A stretch of 12,144 nucleotides of DNA, taken from NCBI GenBank assembly GCA_029263555.1, contig JAJUFW010000038.1, forward strand, positions 1 to 12,144, read 5' to 3'. A model generated the notes under the pieces. That model saw only the letters and a program-made list of their open reading frames with translations. It was not told the origin of the DNA and did not search any database. Position 1 is the stretch's first letter. Each line of letters opens with the position of its first letter. This DNA is from Alphaproteobacteria bacterium. Lineage in GTDB: Bacteria; Pseudomonadota; Alphaproteobacteria; DSM-16000; Inquilinaceae. Below, in pieces: positions 1 through 6,223 of the stretch. Both the position numbers and the translations under genes were made by a program.

Positions 1-48
1 CATGGGCATCGGTTCGCTGGATGGGTTCGGGACGGTGGAACCGGGCAC
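1..48 (-). CDS. possible 5' end of a gene running off the left edge
   Basis: After the stop of the Mth938-domain gene, the minus strand stays open in one frame from a GTG at 48-46 to the window edge (16 codons, VPGSTVPNPSSEPMPM), with ATG codons in the same frame at 9-7 and 3-1. A purine-rich GAGGAG lies about 12 bases before the GTG, which is long for a ribosome binding site. In related alphaproteobacteria I would expect a squalene/phytoene synthase-family gene here, but these 16 codons carry no recognisable family signal, so that identity is only an expectation from gene order. The true start could be either ATG, or the gene could begin outside the window. Confidence 0.25.
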   Translation of the reverse strand, partial: MPGSTVPNPSSEPMPM

Positions 49-64
49 CTGCGCCGGCGGCTCC

Positions 65-439
65 TCAGAGCGCGATCAGGGCAGCCGCGACCCGGCGTTC
101 TTCTGAAAGCAGAACGTTATAGGTCCGGCAAGCGGCCCCTGTATCCATCACTTCCAGGTTCACACCGGCATTCTTCAGCTCACGCCTGAGATCGGCCGGC
201 AGCATCACCATCTTCGGGCCGGCGCCCAGAAGGACGACCTCGACCGGGGGGTCTGCCGCGATCGCCGCTCGGAAATCAGCGGCCGTTAGCTCCTCGACGG
301 ACGAAACAGGCCAGGCAACCGTGGCCTGCGGAAGCACGAGGACCGAGCCTTCGTATACGACGCCGCTGATGCGGAACCGTCCCGGTCCGTAGCTGTCCAC
401 GAACTGGCGGCCGGCCGGGATGATCGGGCTTACATCCAT
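65..439 (-). CDS. Mth938-like (DUF498) domain protein, NDUFAF3 homologue
   Basis: A 124-residue soluble protein with no signal peptide or membrane segment. It fits the Mth938-like family throughout: an N-terminal GPGRFRISG motif, a central VVLLGAGPKM strand-turn, and the C-terminal block MDTGAACRTYNVLL near residues 97-110 that is the family hallmark in alphaproteobacteria. The mitochondrial relative NDUFAF3 is a respiratory complex I assembly factor; the bacterial role is not firmly known. It follows secD by about 65 bases on the same strand and is probably in the yajC-secD transcript, where secF normally stands between them. The ATG at 439 has no good Shine-Dalgarno sequence, and it overlaps the end of a short upstream ORF (430-492), so translation may be coupled to that ORF. 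The family call is secure; the function is inference. Confidence 0.9.
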   Translation of the reverse strand: MDVSPIIPAGRQFVDSYGPGRFRISGVVYEGSVLVLPQATVAWPVSSVEELTAADFRAAIAADPPVEVVLLGAGPKMVMLPADLRRELKNAGVNLEVMDTGAACRTYNVLLSEERRVAAALIAL

Positions 440-492
440 CGCGTCATCGGTCCGGGAATGGTGCCCGCAGGCATCGCCAATCGGATTCCCAT
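430..492 (-). pseudogene. 20-codon ORF in the secF position, possible remnant of secF start
   Basis: Directly after the secD stop the minus strand reads TGAGGAGAG, then CCGGGG and an ATG at 492-490: a strong Shine-Dalgarno with near-ideal spacing, better than that of the Mth938 gene. The ORF runs 20 codons (MGIRLAMPAGTIPGPMTRWM) to a TAA at 432-430 and overlaps the start of the Mth938 gene in another frame. Its beginning resembles the usual alphaproteobacterial SecF opening as I remember it (an R-L-x-P-x-x-T pattern followed by a methionine-arginine stretch). One reading is that secF was deleted, leaving only its start. It could equally be a chance ORF or a short coupling leader. Too short for a secure call. 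Confidence 0.25.
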
Positions 493-504
493 CCCCGGCT
501 CTCC

Positions 505-2094
505 TCAGATGGGTACGACCTTCGGGCGGGTTCTGCGCAACCAGGTGACGACCATCAGGCGGGTCACCATGATCGCCGTGAACATCGACGTCAGGATACC
601 GGTGGCGAGGGTAATCGAGAACCCCTTGATCGGCCCCGAACCCAGCCCGAAAAGCAGAAGCGCCGCGATGAGCGTCGTCAGGTTGCTGTCGATGATGGTC
701 GTCAGGGCACGGCTATAGCCGGCATCGATGGCCGAAATCGGTGACCGGCCGGTGCGCAGTTCTTCCCGGATGCGCTCGAAGATGAGAACGTTCGCATCAA
801 CGGCCATGCCGACGGTCAGCACGATGCCGGCGATGCCGGGCAGCGTCAGCGTCGCCCGGAGGACGGACAGGATCGCCAGGATCATCGCCAGGTTGAACAC
901 CAGCGCAATCGAGGCAAAGACGCCGAACAGCCCGTAGGCCACGATCATGAAGACCACGACGATGACGAAACCGATTACGGCGGCGGTCTCGCCGGCGGCG
1001 ATGCTGTCGGCCCCCAGGCCGGGCCCGACCGTCCGCTCCTCGATCACCGTGAGCGGCGCCGGCAAGGCGCCCGCGCGCAGCAGAAGGGCCAGGTCGTTGG
1101 CCTGTTCGACGGTGAAGCCGCCCTCGATGATCCCGCTCCCGCCGGTGATCGGCGTCCGGATCCGGGGCGCGCTGATCACCTCCCCGTCGAGCACGATGGC
1201 CAGGAACTGGCCGACATTGTCGGTCGTCGTCTCGCCGAAGCGGCGCGCGCCCACGCTGTCGAAGCGGAAGCTGACGACGGGCCGTCCTTCGCTGAAGGTC
1301 GGCTGGGCGTCGACCAGGGTGTCGCCGCTGACCATGACCCGGCGACGGACGACATAATGCTCGAGCGGGCGTCCGTCGGGACCAAGCTCATTACCTGGCA
1401 GCAGCATGGACCCGGGCGGCAGGCGCCCCTGGCGGGCATCCGCGACCGAGGTGTCGAGGTCGAGCAGATGGAAGGTCAGACGCGCCGTCTGCCCTAGTAG
1501 GTCCCTGACCCGCTGCGGATCGTTGACGCCGGGAAGCTGGACCAGGATCCGGTCCTCGCCCTGGCGCTGGATATTCGGCTCATTGGTGCCGAGTTCGTCG
1601 ATACGGCGACGAACGATCTCGATCGACTGTGCGACGGCGTTCGAACGCAACTCAGCAATCGCGGCTTGCGAAAACTGGATTTGTGCACTGCCGGAATTGC
1701 CGACGGAAACCTCCAGCAGCGGATCGAGCATCCGGACCATTTCCCGGACCCTGCCCGATTGGGACGGGTCGCGAAGGGTCACCGCGACCGTCGTGCCCTC
1801 GATGCCGAGCCCGGTATAGCCGATGTCCGCCTTCCTGAGTTCCGTGCGCAGGCCGTCGATCAACGCCTCGAGCCTTTCCCGCAGGACCGCTTCGTATTCG
1901 ACGCGGAGCAGGAGATGCGACCCGCCTTGAAGATCGAGCCCGAGATTGATCTGCCGGACGGGAAGCCAGCCCGGTGCGTTCTCGGCCCAGGCGTCGGCTC
2001 GCTCCTTCGGGACAAGATTCGGCACGGTATAGACCACGCCGAGGGCGCAGAGCACGAGCACAAGTACGATCTTCCACCTGGGAAAATGGATCAT
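505..2094 (-). CDS. secD: SecD, protein translocase accessory subunit
   Basis: A 529-residue inner-membrane protein, full length for an alphaproteobacterial SecD and not fused to SecF. With SecF it forms the SecDF complex, which uses the proton gradient to help the SecYEG channel release exported proteins on the periplasmic side. Residues 8-26 form the first membrane segment. LGLDLQGGSH follows at 51-60, the conserved SecD motif after TM1, then the large periplasmic region with REIVRRRIDELG-like and ILVQLPGV motifs. A C-terminal RND-type block of five membrane helices (about 370-520) includes GMAVDANVLIFERIREE, whose Asp is the conserved proton-relay residue. It lies 45 bases after yajC. The ATG at 2094 has only a distant AAGG. 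No secF follows, which is unusual. Confidence 0.97.
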   Translation of the reverse strand: MIHFPRWKIVLVLVLCALGVVYTVPNLVPKERADAWAENAPGWLPVRQINLGLDLQGGSHLLLRVEYEAVLRERLEALIDGLRTELRKADIGYTGLGIEGTTVAVTLRDPSQSGRVREMVRMLDPLLEVSVGNSGSAQIQFSQAAIAELRSNAVAQSIEIVRRRIDELGTNEPNIQRQGEDRILVQLPGVNDPQRVRDLLGQTARLTFHLLDLDTSVADARQGRLPPGSMLLPGNELGPDGRPLEHYVVRRRVMVSGDTLVDAQPTFSEGRPVVSFRFDSVGARRFGETTTDNVGQFLAIVLDGEVISAPRIRTPITGGSGIIEGGFTVEQANDLALLLRAGALPAPLTVIEERTVGPGLGADSIAAGETAAVIGFVIVVVFMIVAYGLFGVFASIALVFNLAMILAILSVLRATLTLPGIAGIVLTVGMAVDANVLIFERIREELRTGRSPISAIDAGYSRALTTIIDSNLTTLIAALLLFGLGSGPIKGFSITLATGILTSMFTAIMVTRLMVVTWLRRTRPKVVPI

Positions 2095-2139
2095 CGCGTG
2101 TTCCGCACCTTGCTATCCGGCCGCTACCGCCGCTGCACC

Positions 2140-2547
2140 TTACTTCCTGGACAGGAAGCGCCCGAAACCCTTCCGCTCGGGAGCGGCCGAGGGCGCGGCT
2201 TCGACGGAGTCCGCGGCATCGGCGGCATCCCCGTCGCCTTCGGTATCAGCCTTCTGCGCGCCCTTGACCGGCTGGGTCTTGGCCTGGACGCCGCTGACGG
2301 TGGACCGCAGAACCTTGACCCGCACGCCTTCGGCGATCTCGACCGTCAGTTCGTCTTCGGGCCCGACCTTGACGACGGTGCCGACGATGCCGCCGCCGGT
2401 GACGATCCGGTCGCCGCGCCGAATGGCGGCCAACATGTCGCGATGCTCCTTCATCCGCTTCTGCTGAGGACGAATCAGCAGGAAGTAGAACACCACGAAG
2501 ATCAGGATCAGTGGCAGGAACTGAACTAAGACGTTTGGCTCTTGCAA
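2140..2547 (-). CDS. yajC: YajC, SecDF-associated preprotein translocase subunit
   Basis: A 135-residue single-pass membrane protein. A hydrophobic helix at about residues 7-25 is followed by the signature RPQQKRMKEH (26-35) and a small beta domain with GDRIVTGGGIVGTV. YajC copurifies with SecDF. It is longer than a typical YajC of about 110 residues: the last 45 residues are an acidic, alanine-rich tail ending in a basic tip (GFGRFLSRK), which may be disordered. Translation starts at a TTG (2547-2545); no ATG or GTG fits in frame, and AGGAG sits 8 bases before it, so the start is well supported. It is first in its operon, with a good candidate promoter about 70 bases upstream, and secD follows. 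Confidence 0.95.
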   Translation of the reverse strand: MQEPNVLVQFLPLILIFVVFYFLLIRPQQKRMKEHRDMLAAIRRGDRIVTGGGIVGTVVKVGPEDELTVEIAEGVRVKVLRSTVSGVQAKTQPVKGAQKADTEGDGDAADAADSVEAAPSAAPERKGFGRFLSRK

Positions 2548-2614
2548 GGCCCGGACTCCTGAAGGTCACCGAACGCCCGCTGCGGCTAATTCGGCATATG
2601 CTATTGTGGCGCGC

Positions 2615-2642
2615 ACTATACCGGGACAATCCCGACTTGCAA
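2615..2642 (-). promoter_or_regulatory. candidate sigma-70-type promoter for yajC-secD
   Basis: On the minus strand TTGCAA (2642-2637) is followed after 16 bases by TATAGT (2620-2615), which matches the -10 consensus at five of six positions. It lies about 68 bases upstream of the yajC TTG start and points the right way. The spacer holds a perfect 5-bp inverted repeat, CGGGA-TTG-TCCCG (2634-2622), between the two boxes, a position where a regulator could act. The match is by eye only. Confidence 0.5.
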
Positions 2643-2673
2643 TCGAAACCCGGACGGATCCCGTATCCCGACC

Positions 2674-2689
2674 GGGCGGCGTTCCGCCC
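2674..2689. repeat. 6-bp inverted repeat in the yajC/DUF815 divergent region
   Basis: GGGCGG-CGTT-CCGCCC is a perfect 6-bp inverted repeat with a 4-base loop. It lies in the 218-base region between the two divergent genes, just upstream of a weak plus-strand -10-like TAGGGT at 2706-2711 (context TTGTGCTAGGGT) that could serve the DUF815 ATPase gene. It could be an operator or a 5' hairpin, but short GC-rich dyads arise easily by chance in DNA of this composition. Confidence 0.25.
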
Positions 2690-2765
2690 CGAACGGCTCT
2701 TGTGCTAGGGTCGCGCCCGCGCCCGTGCGATCTCTTCTCTTTCGTGCATCTGGAGCAATCCTTCC

Positions 2766-3629
2766 TTGATCGACGAAAACAGCACCCTCATCGCCCAACT
2801 GGCCCGGATCGCGGATGCGCTGGAGCGGCTGGCGCCGCCTCCTCCGGCGCCGATCGATCTCGGCGCTGCCGACGCATTCGTCTGGGATGCCGAGAGGGAA
2901 CGCCTCTCCCCGGTTCCGAAGGTCAGCGGCGTGCCCCTGTCCCTGCTCCGCGGCATCGACCTTCAGTGCGACATCCTTCTGGACAATACGCGCCGCTTCG
3001 CGGCAGGCCTGCCGGCGAACAACGCGCTTCTCTGGGGGGCGCGGGGCATGGGCAAGAGTTCGCTGGTGAAGGCAGTGCATGCCGAGGTGAATGCCGAGCG
3101 CCCGGGGACCCTGGCCCTGATCGAAATCCATCGGGAGGACATCGCCTCCCTGCCCCGCCTGCTGACGCCCCTGCGCGATGCCGACAGGCGGGCGATCATC
3201 TTCTGCGACGACCTGTCGTTCGACCAGCAGGACAGCGCGTACAAGTCACTCAAGGCCGTGCTTGATGGCGGCATCGAGGGGCGGCCCGAGAACGTCCTGT
3301 TCTACGCGACTTCCAACCGCCGGCATCTGATGCCGAGGGACATGATCGAGAACGAGAGCTCCAGCGCGATCATCGCCGGAGAGGCGGTCGAGGAGAAGGT
3401 TTCCCTTTCCGACCGGTTCGGGCTGTGGCTGGGCTTCCACGGCTGCAACCAGGAAACCTATATCGCGATGGTCGACGCCTATGTGCGGGCCTATGGCCTG
3501 GAAATCGATCCCGACCGGCTCCATGCGGAAGCGCGCGAGTGGTCGATCACCCGCGGCTCCCGATCGGGCCGGGTCGCGTGGCAGTTCATCCAGGATCTGG
3601 CCGGCCGTCTGGGACGTCCGCTCGACTGA
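2766..3629 (+). CDS. DUF815-family AAA-type ATPase
   Basis: A 287-residue cytoplasmic protein of the DUF815 (PF05673) P-loop family, found widely in alphaproteobacteria with no firmly known role. A helical N-terminus with a proline run (24-28) precedes the ATPase core: Walker A GARGMGKSS at 91-99, Walker B IIFCDDLSF at 144-152, a sensor-1-like ATSNRRHLMP at 181-190, the SDRFGLWLGF block near 215-224, and a sensor-2-like RSGRVAWQF at 266-274. All catalytic motifs look intact, so it is probably an active ATPase. The start is a TTG at 2766 with GGAG 10 bases before it; no ATG or GTG lies upstream in frame. It is the only plus-strand gene, divergent from yajC and convergent with nlpD, with only 10 bases between the stop codons. 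Confidence 0.92.
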   Translation: MIDENSTLIAQLARIADALERLAPPPPAPIDLGAADAFVWDAERERLSPVPKVSGVPLSLLRGIDLQCDILLDNTRRFAAGLPANNALLWGARGMGKSSLVKAVHAEVNAERPGTLALIEIHREDIASLPRLLTPLRDADRRAIIFCDDLSFDQQDSAYKSLKAVLDGGIEGRPENVLFYATSNRRHLMPRDMIENESSSAIIAGEAVEEKVSLSDRFGLWLGFHGCNQETYIAMVDAYVRAYGLEIDPDRLHAEAREWSITRGSRSGRVAWQFIQDLAGRLGRPLD

Positions 3630-3639
3630 GCGGTTCCGG

Positions 3640-4776
3640 TCAGGTGGAAGGCATCGGCGGCATCTGATCCAGCGGGTTGATCGCCTCGGTGCCCCGGCGG
3701 ATCTCGAAATGCAGTTGGGGGGAGCCGACCGCCCCTGTCGAGCCGACGGTCGCAATGGTCTGGCCTACGGTCACCTGCTCGCCCCGGCGGACTAGGATCT
3801 GGTCGTTGTGGCCGTAGGCCGTGACCCAGCCGCCGTCATGGCGGATCAGAATGAGATTGCCGTATCCCCGCAGTTCGTTGCCCGCATAGGCGACCACGCC
3901 ATTATCGGCGGCGCGCACTGGCGTGCCGCGTGCTGCCGCAATGTTGATCCCGTCGTTATGGGCCCCTTGCCCTTTCGGTCCGAATGTCGAGATGATCGGC
4001 CCTTCCACGGGCCAGGCGAACCGGCTCCCCGCCCGCGGCGGCGTTGAAGGGGCGACCGGGACCGCAGCCGGCTGCGGCGCCGGCGCGACGGCGACCGTCG
4101 ACGGCCGCGGTGAGGGAATCGGCACGGTTCCGGCGGGTGCGGACGGCTGTGGCCGGGAAGCCGGCGGCGGCGTGATCGCCGGAGAGACGGGCGGCGGCGT
4201 CGCGGCCGCAGAAGCAGGCGGAGAGATCACGATCGGCGGGGCCGATGCAGCCGGCGGCGGCGTCGGGTTCGCGCGAGTGACGGCCGTTGCGGTGCCGCTC
4301 AGCCTCGGCTCTGCCTGCGAGCGCGGCGGCACCGGCGCCGGTACCGGAGCGGCGCCCCCACTGTCCGCGATCTGGACGCCGGCCGTCGACGGCAGCCGCA
4401 GCTCCTGGCCGAGATAGATGCGATAGGGAGGCAGCACCCCGTTCAGCTCGGCCAGTTCCGACAGGCCGACGTTGTAGCGGCGGGAAATGCCGTAAAGCGT
4501 GTCGCCCGAAACCACCCGGTAGATCCGCGGGGCGGGAAGCCGCAGGACCTGTCCGACGGCCAGGAGATAGGGAGCCTGAAGCCCGTTCAGCTCGATGATG
4601 TCGCGCTGGGGAATGTTGTAGCGTCGCGCGATGCCATAGACCGTGTCACCTGGCTCGACGACGACGCTGGCCGGCACGGAGACGTTGGGTGACGACGTCG
4701 GCAGGGCACATCCGGCCAGGACCGCGACCATGACGGCCGCGACGACGCCAAGCGGCGCCCGCCGCCGGCCGCTCAC
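3640..4776 (-). CDS. nlpD: NlpD-like lipoprotein with two LysM domains and a degenerate LytM (M23) domain
   Basis: A 378-residue envelope lipoprotein. A short basic N-terminus and hydrophobic stretch end in the lipobox VLAGC, with Cys23 the predicted lipidated residue. Two LysM peptidoglycan-binding domains follow (about 38-81 and 86-129), then a long Pro/Ala-rich linker (about 140-250) and a C-terminal M23/LytM domain (about 250-371). Three zinc-site positions of active M23 enzymes are changed: Asn274 and Asn278 stand in NDGIN where HxGxD is expected, and QLHFE (354-358) has Gln for the first His. Like E. coli NlpD it is therefore probably a non-catalytic activator of cell-wall amidases at division. 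The frame is open far upstream into pcm, but the GTG at 4776, which overlaps the pcm stop as GTGA, gives a proper lipoprotein signal and is preferred. Confidence 0.88.
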   Translation of the reverse strand: MSGRRRAPLGVVAAVMVAVLAGCALPTSSPNVSVPASVVVEPGDTVYGIARRYNIPQRDIIELNGLQAPYLLAVGQVLRLPAPRIYRVVSGDTLYGISRRYNVGLSELAELNGVLPPYRIYLGQELRLPSTAGVQIADSGGAAPVPAPVPPRSQAEPRLSGTATAVTRANPTPPPAASAPPIVISPPASAAATPPPVSPAITPPPASRPQPSAPAGTVPIPSPRPSTVAVAPAPQPAAVPVAPSTPPRAGSRFAWPVEGPIISTFGPKGQGAHNDGINIAAARGTPVRAADNGVVAYAGNELRGYGNLILIRHDGGWVTAYGHNDQILVRRGEQVTVGQTIATVGSTGAVGSPQLHFEIRRGTEAINPLDQMPPMPST

Positions 4777-5444
4777 CGACTGCCCGCGGCTTTGGATGCG
4801 GGCTCCTGCTGCCCGTCCGGCAGCAACGGCACGAAGCGAACTGGCCACAGCTCCTCCCGCTCGATCCCCTCTTCGGTGCGACGATACCGCATCACCTTCT
4901 GGTTGCGGCGTTCGGTTCCCATTGGAATCACCATGAGGCCGCCGACCGCCAACTGATCGACCAGGGCCTCCGGCGGCTCGGTGCCGCCATGCGCCGCGGT
5001 CACGATGATCCGCTCGAACGGAGCCTGTTCGGGCCAACCCTTCGTGCCGTCGCCGGCCTTGGCCGTCACATTGTGGATGCGCATATCGAGAAGCCGCTGC
5101 ATCGCGACGTCCAGCAGGGGCTTGTGCCGCTCGATCGTGTAGACCCTCCGGCACAGTTTCGCCAGCACCGAGGCCTGATAGCCCGAACCGGTTCCGATCT
5201 CGAGAACCTTGTGGCGTTCCGTGACCTCGAGCGCCTGGGTCATCCGCGCAACGATAAGAGGCTGGCTGATCGTCTGCCCCAAGCCGATGGGCAGCGCCAT
5301 GTCTTCATACGCCTGGTCATGGAAGGCCTGAGGCACGAAGACTTCCCTCGGGATCCGCTCGATCGCGCCCAGCACGCGCGTATCGGTGATGCCCGATTTT
5401 CTCAAGTGCATCAGCAGCCGGATTTTGCGCGGTTCGACGCTCAA
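4773..5444 (-). CDS. pcm: protein-L-isoaspartate O-methyltransferase
   Basis: A 223-residue cytoplasmic enzyme that uses S-adenosylmethionine to methylate isoaspartyl residues in aged proteins, starting their repair. Visible motifs are LPIGLGQTISQP (51-62) with the conserved active-site Ser60, the SAM-binding LEIGTGSGYQ (81-90) with YTIER after it, and GDGTKGWPEQAPFERIIVTAA (131-151). Length is slightly above the usual 205-215 residues because of a short C-terminal tail. The start is a TTG (5444-5442) overlapping the surE stop as TTGA, with AGG 7 bases before it. An in-frame ATG at residue 12 is an alternative, but no Shine-Dalgarno precedes it. The surE-pcm-nlpD order is the same as in E. 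coli, and the overlaps suggest translational coupling. Confidence 0.96.
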   Translation of the reverse strand: MSVEPRKIRLLMHLRKSGITDTRVLGAIERIPREVFVPQAFHDQAYEDMALPIGLGQTISQPLIVARMTQALEVTERHKVLEIGTGSGYQASVLAKLCRRVYTIERHKPLLDVAMQRLLDMRIHNVTAKAGDGTKGWPEQAPFERIIVTAAHGGTEPPEALVDQLAVGGLMVIPMGTERRNQKVMRYRRTEEGIEREELWPVRFVPLLPDGQQEPASKAAGSR

Positions 5445-6211
5445 GAGAATGCCTGCTTCAGCCGGTCGATCGTCGCGTAATGGGTGAGGTCGAGATAGAG
5501 AGGCGTGACCGGGATCCGCCCGGAAGCGAGCGCATGGAAGTCGGTGTTGGCCGGTACGTCGTTGTTGTTCCGGCTAACGCCGATCCAGAAATAGGAGCGC
5601 CCCCGCGGGTCGACCCGTTCGACCAGCTCGTCCGCGATCTTCAGGTTTCCGTGCGGCACGACCTCGATGCCCCTGACCTGGTCGCCCGGTAGGGCCGGAA
5701 AGTTGACGTTGACGAGGACGTTCCGCGGCCAGTCGACCGAGATCGCCTTGCGCACGACTTCGGCCCCCCATCGCTCCGCCGCCGACCAGTCGGGCGCGGC
5801 GTCCGGCGGAAACTCCTGGGACAGGGCGATCGCCCGGATGCCGAGAAGAGTCGCCTCCATAGCGGCCGCAATCGTCCCGGAATAGGTCACGTCCTCGGCC
5901 ACGTTCCGGCCGTGATTGACGCCCGAGAGGACAAGATCCGGCTTATGGTCCGCCAGGATGTGGTTGATCGCCACCAGCACGCAGTCCGTCGGCGTCCCGT
6001 CTACGGCGAAACGCCGTTCGCCCAGTTGGCGCAGCCGGATGGGCCTGTGAATGGTCAGCGAGTGGCTTGCCGCCGACTGTTCGCTCTCCGGCGCGCATAC
6101 CCAGACGTCGTCGGAGATCTCTCTCGCGATCTGCTCCAGGACCGCAAATCCCGCGGAATGGATTCCGTCGTCGTTGCTGAGCAGGATCCTGGGCTTGCAC
6201 GGATCGGCCAT
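5441..6211 (-). CDS. surE: SurE, 5'/3'-nucleotidase
   Basis: A 256-residue cytoplasmic metal-dependent phosphatase that acts on nucleoside 5'- and 3'-monophosphates and is linked to stationary-phase survival. The N-terminal ILLSNDDGIHSAG carries the metal-binding Asp14 and Asp15; Ser46 in PESEQSAASHS and Asn99 in LVLSGVNHGRN complete the expected metal site, and YSGTIAAAMEA (110-120) is also conserved. Full length. The ATG at 6211 has GAGG 5 bases before it. It begins 12 bases after the serS stop and overlaps pcm, so it very probably sits within one serS-surE-pcm-nlpD transcript. Confidence 0.97.
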   Translation of the reverse strand: MADPCKPRILLSNDDGIHSAGFAVLEQIAREISDDVWVCAPESEQSAASHSLTIHRPIRLRQLGERRFAVDGTPTDCVLVAINHILADHKPDLVLSGVNHGRNVAEDVTYSGTIAAAMEATLLGIRAIALSQEFPPDAAPDWSAAERWGAEVVRKAISVDWPRNVLVNVNFPALPGDQVRGIEVVPHGNLKIADELVERVDPRGRSYFWIGVSRNNNDVPANTDFHALASGRIPVTPLYLDLTHYATIDRLKQAFS

Positions 6212-6223
6212 GACCGCCTCGTC

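Noticed and set aside
947..1357. Plus-strand ORFs opposite secD, and similar long antisense ORFs over serS, surE and the ABC gene
   Set aside because: High GC leaves opposite frames open; these ORFs lack family motifs, ribosome binding sites and conserved context.
4040..4340. Repetitive GGCGGCGGCGT-like stretches that resemble tandem repeats
   Set aside because: They encode the Pro/Ala-rich linker of the NlpD-like protein; the period is irregular and fits low-complexity coding sequence.
3640..5154. A 504-codon reading of the nlpD frame starting inside pcm
   Set aside because: The first 126 codons lie over pcm in another frame, and the lipoprotein signal with Cys23 only makes sense from the GTG at 4776.
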